64,000 nt of DNA from Tanypteryx hageni. Its lineage: Eukaryota; Arthropoda; Insecta; Odonata; Petaluridae. A model generated the notes under the pieces. It was not told where the DNA came from, ran no database searches, and saw only the letters and a list, made by a program, of their open reading frames with translations. The stretch lies in the NCBI GenBank assembly GCA_028673005.1, contig CM054117.1, forward strand, positions 50,172,870 through 50,236,869, written 5' to 3'. Below are positions 31,456 to 42,480 of the stretch, piece by piece. The position numbers were made by a program, and so were the translations under genes. Position 1 is the first letter of the stretch. Each line of letters opens with the position of its first letter.

Positions 31456-32026
31456 AACCACTCCCTATCTTCTCTTTCAGGTTGTCACAAGGATGCGCTT
31501 CTTAGGCATAAATTCATAATTTATTTTACTTTATTTTCCTGTATCATATTTACTATATAATCATCCAGGCATATCTTACCCTACAATACCTATTTCTCTC
31601 TCACCCCCTCCCTTATATGGATGTTAATGTATGTATTTACAATTGATTTTTTCTCTCTTTATCAAATTATTGTTGTTTTTTTCTCTTTCTCTGAGCTATT
31701 TATGAATTTTTCGCGGTTTTTACATCTCTCTTCTCTTTGTAGGTGTTTCCCGCAGTGGGAAATTTTTTCTGTGCTAAAATATAACTGATAGACAGTTTTT
31801 TTCGATCCACAAAACTAACAATATTCTTTGGTAATGCTCTTTGATCTATTAACCAATATATAATTACCTTGTAATTAGTATGTATTTTATTGTTATTTGT
31901 ACGTAATTAATTTCTTTTAATATGTAAATATTGTAACTAATTATATGACGAAAGGGTTAAATGTAAGAAGGGACTATATAGTCTCAATTTCGCCCTAAAT
32001 AAAGTCGTTTGTCTGTCTGTCTGTCT
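31456..32026 (+). mobile_element. 3' untranslated region and tail of the same LINE
   Basis: Pyrimidine- and AT-rich non-coding DNA follows the stop codon. It ends GACGAAAGGGTTAAATGTAA, a GGGACTATATAGTC palindrome-like part, TTTCGCCCTAAATAAAGTCG and four TGTC units (about 32,009-32,026). The same end in reverse lies at 20.84 kb with a TATC tail instead. Confidence 0.72.
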
Positions 32027-32370
32027 CCATTCTCCCTCTTTTTTTCTCTCTCTCTCTCTCTCTCTCCATTCTCCCTCTCTTACTCTCTATCCATCTTTAT
32101 CCCTCCCTTTTTCTCACTTTCTCCCTTCCTCTCCCTCTCTCTCCCCCACTCGCTTTTCATCTTTCTCTCCCTTATCCTCTCCTTCAACCTCTCGTTCTCT
32201 CTCTCTCTCCGCTATCCCCTTTTTTCTCTCTTTCTCCATTTCTCGCTCCATTCTCCTTTCTCTCAACCCTCTCTCTCTCTCTCTCTCCCTCCTTCCTCTC
32301 TCTCCACCCTCTCTCTCTGTCCTCTCTCTACACCCTCTCTCTCTTTTCTCTTTCTCTCTTTACTCGTCAA
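32027..32370. repeat. (CT)n-rich polypyrimidine tract
   Basis: Follows the LINE tail directly and is nearly pure C/T for over 300 bases. The 153-codon Ser/Leu/Phe frame across it is not a gene. Confidence 0.85.
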
Positions 32371-33173
32371 GCCTGATCCAGGTGACTTCAGGTCGTTGAG
32401 AGGTATCGATCCACTTTTTGGAGTCATAGGCATTTTTGTTTATCTTTACGTTTGTCTCTCTTTCAAGTGATTGTATTTAGGGAAGGTTTCCAACCTGCGC
32501 AGCGAAAATCCATTAAGTAATTTATTCCTCTCTCCTCTGGATAATATTGACCGTAAATAAGAAGTTCTCATAATATGATTTCTCGAGATGTTCTCAAACA
32601 TGTCATCGAAAATCTTCCTGATCTTACGCAATGGCTAAGAGGACTGTCTCGAGGGTTCTAGTTGCATAAAAACAATAAGATCGATTGTTTTTGCTCCGAC
32701 TAGGCTACGTTATTGTGTCGGTTATTTTGACGTTGCTAAAATAAGGGTTTGTTGTGGATCTGTTTTTTTCTACTGTAAGGTTTAGCGTGAAATAATTACC
32801 CAACTTTAAAAAGCCACACTCGTGAATCATAATGGATGTTTATTCGAAGTTGACAGAACGCCTGCGAGCGCGAAATGCGTAATACGTTATTCTTGCGAGG
32901 ACAACCGTCTCTTTGAACAGCCATGCAACGATGTTGGTTAAAATTGTCTGAAAACCGTTATCGTGTATGTTTTGCATTACTTAATGGCTAAAGGAGTTTT
33001 TAATGAACAGCGAACCTCATGTTTTTATCAACAAATGGGAGAGATTTTAATTTAGTAGTAGGAGTAAATGCAGAGTACGCTGTATGTATTACAAAACAGC
33101 AAGACTGTCTCAAATAGTTATAAATATAATTATTGAAACTTTTCTACAACATTATTTTTACTAACACATTATA
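32371..33173. other. No gene seen
   Basis: Unique-looking DNA with no recognised repeat. Confidence 0.4.
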
Positions 33174-33833
33174 ACTAGGAGATCCGCGGGATCTTTGGCG
33201 TCGCTCAGCCCACTTAGGTCTGGTGAGGGGGAATCACATGTTCAATGTTATTATCGTCTTCATAGTTCTCCAGCACTTCATAAAGTGGGGATGTAAATTT
33301 TGAATAGAATTGAAAGCGCTGCCCTCAGCTGTAATATATGTTTGAAAGAAATGTAAATCTAAGAAACGCACCAAACACAGAACTAATGGCAAATGAGCCG
33401 TAACCTTGTCTCCTCGTCGAGACAGCAGTTATAGTAGAACATAGAAACAAATAAACAGACAAAGTGCACTGGGACTCGACAGGAGAGACCGCGCGAACGC
33501 AAATTTCGCGCCTCTGGGAGGCTCCCTGTACATTTTAGGGAAATTTTTATTTAAAGTTTTCTACATCGTTTGATGTTTTCTGTATGTACGCTAAATTTCG
33601 TTTGGATTGGATGAGATTTGGAAATTAGCGCAATGAGCTAACGCAAATTGCGCAGGAACTATAGGGTGTTGTTCTATAAAAACTATAGACAGTCGACTCT
33701 AAGTTATTTGTACATGCTCACGAAGTTTGGTGAAAATCAGACAACTGAGACAGCAGTTATCGTAGAACAAACAGGCAGACAAACAAACTGACAAATTTCA
33801 CAGGGACTCAACAGAGAGACCTCGCTACGCCTG
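33174..33833 (+). repeat. 650-bp dispersed repeat, copy 1
   Basis: Begins CTAGGAGATCCGCGGGATC and ends CTCAACAGAGAGACCTCGC. It contains two versions of one module 330 bp apart: GAGACAGCAGTTATAGTAGA (33,419) with CTGGGACTCGACAGGAGAGA, and GAGACAGCAGTTATCGTAGA (33,749) with AGGGACTCAACAGAGAGAC. ACAGACAAA or GGCAGACAAACAAAC stretches lie in each. A nearly complete inverted copy is at 39.53 kb. No coding capacity and no terminal inverted repeats seen. Class unknown. Confidence 0.85.
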
Positions 33834-36394
33834 CCCAATTATGACAGTTGTCAAATAATTACGAGTAAATAATCCTCTTATTGGATGGTAGATAAATTAA
33901 TATTTTATGTAATATTTTGCTTTTACCCAAGTGGAATATGAATGTTGAGAAATGTTTTAATGGAGATAATTTTATCGAACGCGCCAATGGACGATATTAT
34001 TTTGATTAAAAACGGTTTTTCAGTTAAACATTCTGATGATTTATCTAACGAAAGCTTGCATAACCTTTTGGAAAGGCCGCAGTCTATAAAATACGGAGCG
34101 CAATTTCATTGTAGTAGACGAAAATATGAAAAGTGTTTAGTATCTTTTTTGTTGGTTCCTCTTTTATATGGATCCCTGATTAATTAATTTTAGAACTGGA
34201 GGGAAAAACTCACCTTCAGACGTTTTGACAGCAATTACAAACATTTTAATAAAATTAACGGACGCCTTTTAACTCTAAATAATATAAGTTCGAACAGAAA
34301 ATTGGCCAAAATCAGCACAACCTTCTTTTTCTCGTTGCATAAAAGATTTATGGAAATGCAGAACGCTTCCATTAACGTTTCCTTCATGCCGTCCATCCAC
34401 GCGAGTTGGAGTTCAACGTCAATTTCGCCGCTGTTATCAACGTCCTCCCGAATTTGCGAGGTTTCATGTAGAAAGACCGTTACTTACGTATTCCCGCGGA
34501 GTACAGCTTCCCGTGCCATTAAGTCATTTTGAAGGGCTTTTTCGGAGGATGAGATTGAAAATAACGACCCGCCTCTTATTGTTCAACGCATTATAATTGG
34601 CTCTCAAAAACCCCGCACCGACGAGGAGCCCCCTCTCCACCCCAACCCCTCTCCACCCTTTCGTAATTTTCGCCTCACGGCGCGAAATGCAACAGAAGTG
34701 ATTGCGAGGGATTGCGACTACGTCTGCATCGAATCTCCGCATTAACGTCGAGAGATTTCGAGTGAGTTGCTGGAAAGCGCGGGTAATGCTCCCTCCATTA
34801 TCCCAGAATTCCGACGTTGATGAGAATGCTTCCAACATTCGACTCCCGTAATGGATTCGCGGTCGTGTTTTTCCCTGGCCGGAAATGATTGCCGTACGCG
34901 CTGTCGCCGTGTTCGGTTGATTGTTGAGTTATTTGTCAACACGAAACCTTTACCGATTTCTGTGATCTGGCGTGCGAAAAATCATTCGTCCAGAATTTCT
35001 CGATGCGGGCTAAATACTTGAGTGCTTTGCAAACGCATGTATTAGGTATAATACTGTTTTGAAAATCGTGAATTTTGGCAGATATGGTTGAAAAGGGACG
35101 GAGCGAATGGTTGAGACAGATTTTTAAATGATCAAAGGAAAGTTTAAATATTTATTATAGAAGGAATGATAGCATAGAAATAAGGAAAGTATAAGGAATA
35201 CTCAATATACATACTGAGCAGATATGGCGAGGTACTTAAGAAAATATAAAATGAGTCGTTGTCTGAAAAAATTAGGAGTTGAATTATACGAGCGGTTTCG
35301 TTACTTTAAAGTATCTCCAGGAGATATAACTTATTTTTTTTAAGAGGCGAGGAAAATTAACTCAGAGGAATTTGGAATGAAAATTGAAAGAAGTTAACAA
35401 TTGAACTCCGATTTTCCTAACTATTTTGGTCTCGGATAATTGGATATCATTATGTTGCAATAGTATCAAGCAGGTGTATGCATGTATATTTTTTAGAATA
35501 AGCTCGATAATTAACAAAAACACTTGCATTTAAAGTAATACGATACGTGAAATATAAAATTTAGTTTATTCAAAGCAAAAATAAAGCACTACTGCCCAAC
35601 TAGCAGTTTTAGACTGTTGAGGACTGAGCACAACTAACTCTCTATTAGTACAATTAATTTTTACGCAAATATTTTTACGATACAAATCACCTTTTGTCGA
35701 CGTGTTCGCAAAAACCCTCTCGTAAAGAAGAAAACAAAGTTAGCTAGAAAAATAAATAAAGATTACCTTCGTTCTAAGAAAAAAATGTAGTTTTTCAAAA
35801 TCGATTCGGATAATAGGAACTGGGATAACCGGAACTGTGCTCTGCGATCAAAAACCCTAAACCGAAACGTGACGATCGTGTCGGAAAAGAGAAGCGATCC
35901 TAACAAAAGAAAGGAGCCACTTCGTCTAAAACGGTCCCGAGCGAACCCTCGCGTGACTTTTATCCCAAAAAACTTCGAACGTGTCCCATCAATAAGTGGG
36001 GGAAACTTCGTATTATCTCCCCTTATCGGAGAAAGGCAGCATCCGGATGTCTCCCAGAGGGGACGTGTTCCGCCCGAGGCGGTGGCCCCGCTTTTCAGCG
36101 GGCGGTCGTATTCCTGGCCGGGAACGAGGATAGGGGAGGGCCTTCCGTTCTTCCCGGACTGCCACGCGAATACGAATACGTTAAATTGTTCGAACCAGGT
36201 CGATGCCGGGCTCTCTATCCGAATTTTAAAGAATTTAACGAGATGCGACCCAAATTCGTCGAAAGATCTAATTTCGCGTGTTGCCTGGAAACGAAGCGGC
36301 GACTTGGTTGTGCCAGCGAGGAGTTCAAATTTATGTTTCAGACCCAGAAAGATCTCAAAATGATATATTCCGCAAAGAGATCTTTCTTATACTT
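33834..36394. other. No gene seen
   Basis: About 2.5 kb of unique-looking DNA. The parts at 34,350-34,960 and 35,870-36,360 are less AT-rich and CpG-containing, with frames up to 164 codons (35,869-36,363) that resemble no known family. They might be conserved non-coding DNA or decayed coding DNA. Confidence 0.35.
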
Positions 36395-36600
36395 TACTTC
36401 TTTATGTGTTCTTTAACTGCGAATCGATAGTAGCGGAACGTCTCGTCTGTCTGTCGCGACTTTCATCTCTTGAACCGCTCGTCGGATTTTGATAAAGTTT
36501 GGTATGAGAGATTAAAATTCATCCTCCCAATGTTACGTTGGGCTCTGTTAGTCAATTAGAACTTTCACTTTACGTAAGTGAGTTAAATAAATTTTTTTCA
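36395..36600 (+). repeat. Dispersed repeat with CGTCTGTCTGTCG module
   Basis: Second copy of the family at 5.20 kb: TATGTGTTCTTTAACTGCGA, GTAGCGGAACGTCTC, GTCTGTCTGTCGCGACTTTC, then CGGATTTTGATAAAGTTTGG. It diverges from the 5.2 kb copy further right. Confidence 0.55.
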
Positions 36601-38120
36601 TAGCTCGTTAAATGTCATCGAATGAAAAACACAGGAGAAACAACAAAAAAATAAAATACAACAATAGGTAGATTTTTCAAATTTATGGTACCCTTTGGAA
36701 TATAAACTAGTGCCCAGTATTCACGGGCCAATTTGGATAACGTTCTGATTATATATTACATAGAAGTGTTCTTATATATGATATAGCAACGCTAGCCTTT
36801 GGTAGCTCTGTATACTTTATTTATGAAACAATTTTCCTTCTTGCATCTTTAAAAAAATAAAATCGCATTATGACTAAGATCGGTACATCGGTACAAAAAT
36901 TAACACAACCCACGATAACAAAAATTAAAGAATGTATCAGTTTAGAGTTCAATTTTTGCTCTTTATACTAGGTACTTACGTTTATCTTGGAGTCATTATA
37001 AAATTTTGAAAACTGGTACATTTTCTCGAAAAACACTTTTTAAAAAAGATCATGTTATTCGGTATCATACTTAGCACGAATTTCCGTTGCTGGATCTATG
37101 TAATGATCATTTATGAGAAGTTATTTCAGAATTTTTCCTTATGAAATGTCGATGGCCACAATTTATAAGTGTCAGTTATTAAGTAACCGTGCAATTATAC
37201 ATTGTAATTTTAAGTAATGTAATAATACAAACAGTATTTTTTGCTTAAAATTATTTATTTTTAGAGAATCTCTCGTCGTAACTGAAAGTTTTCCTCTGCC
37301 GAACGCAGCACCATACCGCTTTGACGTGACGCTTGGCGCAAAAATTAATTTCTATCCCCCAGCACCGATAGGCGACAGGGAGGAACATTGATCTCCTTGC
37401 CCGCGCCTATCTCCATAGAAACCTCCGTAATGGAATTCCCGTCATCCAGATCGTCGTCGCTATAAATCTTAGGCATACCACCATCCTTCCTTTATCGCTT
37501 TAAGAAGAACGTCTTTCTCACGGATTCTCCCCTTGTGATGTCCCACTCTGTCAAACCTCCCTTTCCCCTCTCCCCCCTATCTCTTACTCGATACGTTCTG
37601 GCGGATTCCTCGCTACCCAAAGCACGCACATTCCAGGGAATCCTCGCGTGCTTAGGCACGCGTCGCGACAATGCGTCCGCGAAACTGGTAAGAAGAGGAG
37701 TTGATTGGAGTCGGAGGAAATTTCATCATTATGCCCGGTACGTTTCGATGATTAAGATTCGACGTTGCGTGTCATTTTAGGAGGGAGTCGGAGGTAGGTA
37801 CGAGTCTTAGGGCGGTTCTTGCAAACATCGAAGCCATCGTTGTTTAAATATTTGTAATCGATTCATACGTCATTCTTTGGTTCTCGAGAGAGAAGGATTT
37901 GAATTTAAATAATATACGTAAATATAGATAGAGACGATTTTAGTTCCAAGTGGCGCATCTATTCAAGTTAACCTGGGTTAACAAGATTGGAAAGGTGTAA
38001 CTTCATGTCGGAGTACACAGGAGTTTCCAAATGCGTTCTTTAAGATTTCACAATGTTCTCAATATTTTTCGCTCAGATGAGAATTCAACGAGAAGCAAGC
38101 AAGGTACGTTGTAAAATACA
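36601..38120. other. No gene seen
   Basis: AT-rich to 37,260, then a more complex part at 37,300-37,800 with short frames only. Confidence 0.4.
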
Positions 38121-38122
38121 TG

Positions 38123-39002
38123 TAGGTCTTCATATAAAGTAGGCGTAATTATTGTCCGATTTTAACCAAACTTGGACTCGGTCAATTATTTTGAACAAAA
38201 CCGCCCAATACCAAATTTCATTGCAAAATGTCAAGTTGTTCCCTAGTTGAAACAAAGGGACATTGTTAACTACTTGCAGGTCTTCATGTAAAGTGATCGT
38301 CATTGTTGTCCGATTTTAACGAAAATTATAATTGGTCCACCGATTTTAGCAAAACTCCCCATTACCAAATTTCATCAAAATATATCTAGCGGTTCCCGAG
38401 TTGAAACAAAGCAACATTTTCAACCACTTGGGGGTCTTCATGTAAAGTGATCGTAATGGTTGCCCGATTTTAACTAGAATTGGAATCGGTCTACCAATAT
38501 TAGTAAAATTTCCCAATACGAAATTTTATTAAAATACGTCCAGCGGTTCCCGAGTTGAAACAAAGGAACATTGTTAACTACTTGCAGGTCTTCATGTAAA
38601 GTGATCGTCATTTTTGTCCTATTTTAACGAAAATTAGAATCGGTCCACCGATTTTAGCAAAACTTCCCAATACCAAATTTCATCTAAATACATTGAGCAG
38701 TTCCCGAGTTGAAACAAGGGAACATTGTGAACTATTTGTAGGTCATGTAAAGTGGTCGTAATTATTGTCCGATTTTAACCAAAATTGGAGCCCGTCTGCC
38801 AATTTTAACAAAACTCCCCGATACCAAATTTCACCAAAATACGCCCAACGGTTGAAACAAAGGAACATTGTAGGTATTCATGTAAAGTGGTCGTAATTGT
38901 TGTCCGATATTAACCAAAATTGAAATCCATAGATAAATTTTGGCATAACTCCCCAATACCAAATTTTATCATAATACGTTTACCGGTTCCCGAGTTTTAA
39001 CA
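38123..39002 (+). repeat. Tandem array of six ~154-bp units
   Basis: The anchor GGTCTTCATGTAAAGTG (or variants) starts at 38,126, 38,279, 38,433, 38,587, 38,741 and 38,873, giving periods of 153, 154, 154, 154 and 132. Units share TTGTCCGATTTTAACSAAA, TCCCCAATACCAAATTTC and GGTTCCCGAGTTGAAACAAA. Unit 5 has lost about 20 bp. The array ends with CCGAGTTTTAACATGCGGAC and a GGAC repeat. Confidence 0.93.
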
Positions 39003-39020
39003 TGCGGACGGACGGACGGA
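39003..39020. repeat. (GGAC)n short repeat closing the 154-bp array
   Basis: GCGGACGGACGGACGGAA directly follows the last array unit. Confidence 0.9.
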
Positions 39021-39232
39021 AACGACCTCCCCTATATGCGTTCAATTCGGGCAAAGAACGAATAAAAAGGAAAACGCGGACATTCGAAGGATGCATTTTG
39101 GAAATTTTGCGGTTGGTATCCGTATTAAATTTATGTCAATATACTATTCTGTTGATAAACTACCTATATCTCTCCAAAAATCGGGAAAGTCAGATGCGCA
39201 TTACCGATGGTATATGGTGATAAAATTCCAAT

Positions 39233-39345
39233 TCAGGATGGCTCCTTTGTAGACAAGGTGCTCATCTAGTTTCTTTCTAATTGCTAACGGAGATCAATTT
39301 AATTTTAGCCATGAGACGAGCTCGATAGATCTCTTTTGAAAACTT
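39233..39345 (+). repeat. Decayed copy of the hammerhead-like repeat end
   Basis: CAGGATGGCTCCTTTGTAGA, GGTGCTCATCTAGTTTC and GCCATGAGACGAGCTCGAT match the right arm and flank at 19.81-19.93 kb (TTTGTAGCCCAAATG, CTCATCTGATTTTTC, GCCATGATCTGAGCTCGAT). The hairpin partner is lost. Confidence 0.45.
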
Positions 39346-39529
39346 TAAACTCTGTGCATCATTCGTTTTTATTAATAATGCATTTTGTTTCATGTTTCGT
39401 TAAATTTCATTATATTAAGCAATTCGAATATGTAAAAACAGGTCCAAACTTATGTTAAATTATCGAATGTTAATCAGTCGTCGGAGGCGGTATGCGATTT
39501 TGACATCTTCACAACTAACCAATATTTTT

Positions 39530-40182
39530 GGCCAAGCGAAGCGAGGTCTCCTGTTGAATCTCTGTGCACGTATTTTTATTTGTTTGCCTGTTCTACGATA
39601 ACTGCTGTCTCGGTTTTTTTATTCTCACCAAACTTCGTGTGCATATTCAAACAAGCCGGGTGCTCTAGTTTTTCTAGAACACCACTCTTATAGTTCCTGC
39701 GCAATTTGCGTTAGCGCATTGCGCTAATTTCCAAATCCTATCCAATCTAAAGGATATTTAGCGTACATACGGAAAACATCAACCGATGAAGAAAATGTCA
39801 AATTATAATTTCTCTAAAATGTACAGGGAGCCTCCCAGATGCGCGAAATTTGCGTTCGCGCGGTCTCTCCGGTCGAGTCCCAGTGCACTTTGTCCGTTTA
39901 TTTGTTTGTCTGTTCTACTATAACTGCTGTCTCGACGAGGAGACAAGGCTCCGGCTCATTTGCCATTAGTTCCGTGTTTGGGGCGTTTCTTAGATTTACA
40001 TTTCTTTCATACATATATTACAGCTGAGGGCAGCGCTTTCAATTTTATTCAAATTTTACATCCCCTCTGTATAAAGCGCAGGAGAACTATGAAGACGATG
40101 ATAATATTGAACATGTGATTCCTCCCCTCCACCAGCCCTAAGTGGGCCGAGTAAGGCCAAAGATCCCGCGGATCCCCTAGTG
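39530..40182 (-). repeat. 650-bp dispersed repeat, copy 2
   Basis: Reverse-oriented copy of the repeat at 33.17 kb over its full length, starting GGCCAAGCGAAGCGAGGTC and ending GATCCCGCGGATCCCCTAG. Both internal GAGACAGCAGTTAT modules are present. One internal stretch has diverged around TCTAGTTTTTCTAGAACACC. Confidence 0.85.
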
Positions 40183-40439
40183 TCTTCACCTTTCGTTCAT
40201 TCTGGTATAGGCTTCTCTTTTTTCCGCTGCTATTTTTTTATAGCCTGCGCTTCTGAATTTCTCATACCGCTGCCTGTATTTACCTACCGTGTAGATTAAC
40301 AAGGATCTAACACTCAGCAAAGAATATTTTTTTTCCACGGTAATCGTTATAAGGTCGGCGTGTCATGAATGAAAGTCATGCGATCGTAGGCCGATGGAAT
40401 ACCGTTGCTGCCGCTTCCTTTCTGTCGAGTCATCAGATT

Positions 40440-41110
40440 GATTGGTATGGGAGAGAGTTGGAGGAAGAGAGAGAGAGAGAGAGAGAGAAGGAATGACAAG
40501 GAGACACATGAGCGAAGGAATGGGAATTATAAGAGGGAGAGGGCGGAGAGAGAGAAAGGACGTAGAGAATGGGAGAAAGGAAGAGGGATAGGAAAATAGA
40601 GGAGGGAAAGGAAACCGACGGAGTTAGTGATTAAGACAGGGCGAGAGAGAGAGAGAGACATTAAAGGGCTGCATACGTTAGAGTCGCACAAAGGAAAGGA
40701 GAAGGCGCAATTGAAAAGTAATCGATGGGTGGGATGTACGAAGAATAAAGATGTAAAAACTTAACTTCTATTCCCCGAGCGATATTTATCGATGACAGCG
40801 TCCTGTTGAATCGATTATTTAACGTAATTTGGTGAATGATTAATGCGTTTGTAAGTACTGACAGTAATACGTGGACAATTGAGTAAAACACGCGTGCAGA
40901 TGGCAATACGAATGCGGAAGACTGAAGGGGAAGAAAGGCAATAAGGATTTATGAGAAGATGGAAGGTATCAAGAGAGTGTAAGCAAAATAAATGTGATTA
41001 AGGGCAAAAAGGCAAAAAATGAGACGGAGATATTGCGGAGAAGACAAGAGGAGGCAGAGGTAAAACACTAAGTGTCGAGAAATAGACAAGGTTGGAGGGA
41101 GGAGTGAAGA
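40440..41110. repeat. Polypurine tract, interrupted
   Basis: GAGA-rich at 40,460-40,490, 40,540-40,590 and 40,640-40,662, and purine-rich again at 40,920-41,110. Confidence 0.65.
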
Positions 41111-41580
41111 ATGAAAGAGAGAAAATTGCCTGTATTGGTGAGGTTGAGCATAATGACTTGCAGCATTGAATTTACAATAATTATAACAAGTACAAAATTG
41201 GAAATAATAAAAAAGATATATACATTGTACAGATCATGTTGAATATGATAAATTTAGAACACGATTCGCAGAATTAAATTTACACCATAAATAATGGTTT
41301 CAGGATGTTATTTCTTTTGAAATTATGGCAAAAAGGAAAAGTATTCGAGGCATGCAGCGTATATTAAATATGTTTAAATTAGATTACTTTACGATTGCAT
41401 GAACTCCAAGAATAAAACTTGAAATAAAACCTTTGATTACAGAAGAAGATTACTAACAGGAGAATGGATACAAAAAGGAAGAAAATTAGAAGGGAATGTA
41501 CTTTATTGGAGTAATATTCAAAGCACTTTAGATCTTCGTAAATCATCACATCGAATGTGAAGTAAAAATCGGACTAGTAA
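41111..41580. other. No gene seen
   Basis: AT-rich, unique-looking DNA. Confidence 0.4.
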
Positions 41581-41587
41581 TGCGATG

Positions 41588-41950
41588 TGGAAGAATAGAG
41601 AGAGTGAAAGTAGGGAGAAGAAGAGGAACGAACATCAAGATAGGCACGATTCCAATTCGGCGGAACGGATCGGTAAGGAGATAACATTACAGGAAGAATA
41701 TCGCGAGGGAGCAATAGAGTTAGGAGTGGAGGAGGACGAAGAGGAGTGGGGGCGTGGAAGGAGCGGGCGGGGGAGGTAGATTAGTCTACCTTAAGGGAGG
41801 AAGAACAAGTAGCGCCTCCGAGTGAGAGTGGATGGAGAGGGAACTGAACAGAGAGAGAGAGAGAGAATCGGAATGGAGTGAAAGGGCTGTGGAGAAAGAG
41901 CGGGAGAACTCAGAGAAGGGAGGAAGTGCGTTTCGGCAAATCAATAATGC
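41588..41950. repeat. Polypurine tract
   Basis: A/G-rich on the plus strand, giving Glu/Arg-rich frames on plus and Ser/Leu-rich frames on minus. Confidence 0.65.
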
Positions 41951-42249
41951 GAGGAGACGCTCGTTGAGTAAACACACACGCACCCATCCACCCACGAAGG
42001 GTCCTCCCTCCTCCACTCAACCCCCGTAGCTGCCAACGGAGAATGGCAATTGACTGATTTTCATTGCGGGAACGTAGGGACTTTTCATTTTCGCCGGGAT
42101 GCGTGGGAGGAGGAGAATAGGAGACAGAAATAGCAAAGGACGGTCTCGCTTCCTTTTTTACACGTGTTTTTTTTGAAGGATGTCCATACTCAGGAAGGGT
42201 AAGGCGGTGGTAGGAAAAAGTTAGGTGTTTAAAAAGATTCGTCTTCTTT

Positions 42250-42480
42250 GCGTTTGCTGCGAATCCTTCGGCGGGCCGGATTAGAGTTTAAATCGGAAGG
42301 TACCTGAAGATCCATTTAAGGTTTTCATGGTTAGCATTTCAATATTTCAAAAGGTTTATTATCAAAATTTTCATAAACATGTATGAATTTGGGTGTTAAA
42401 TTTTTCGGATTGATTTTTCAACATGATTTCACGGGCCGCACAGCGCCACTCGCGGGACGAAGACTGGAAATCTCTGACTT
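42250..42480 (+). mobile_element. hAT element remnant, same family as element A
   Basis: TTCGGCGGGCCGGATTAGAG, TTTAAATCGGAAGGTACC, AAGGTTTTCATGG, GAATTTGGGTGTTAAATTTT and GGGCCGCACAGCGCC match the interior of the element at 16.85-17.19 kb read on its minus strand. Neither terminal inverted repeat was found, so it is an internal fragment. Confidence 0.65.

Noticed and set aside
35869..36363. 164-codon plus-strand frame of mixed composition
   Set aside because: No recognisable domain, no splice context, and a competing frame overlaps it; mentioned only as part of a non-coding stretch.
38123..39002. CRISPR-like regular spacing
   Set aside because: Units are 154 bp and similar over their whole length with no unique spacers; this is a eukaryotic tandem repeat.
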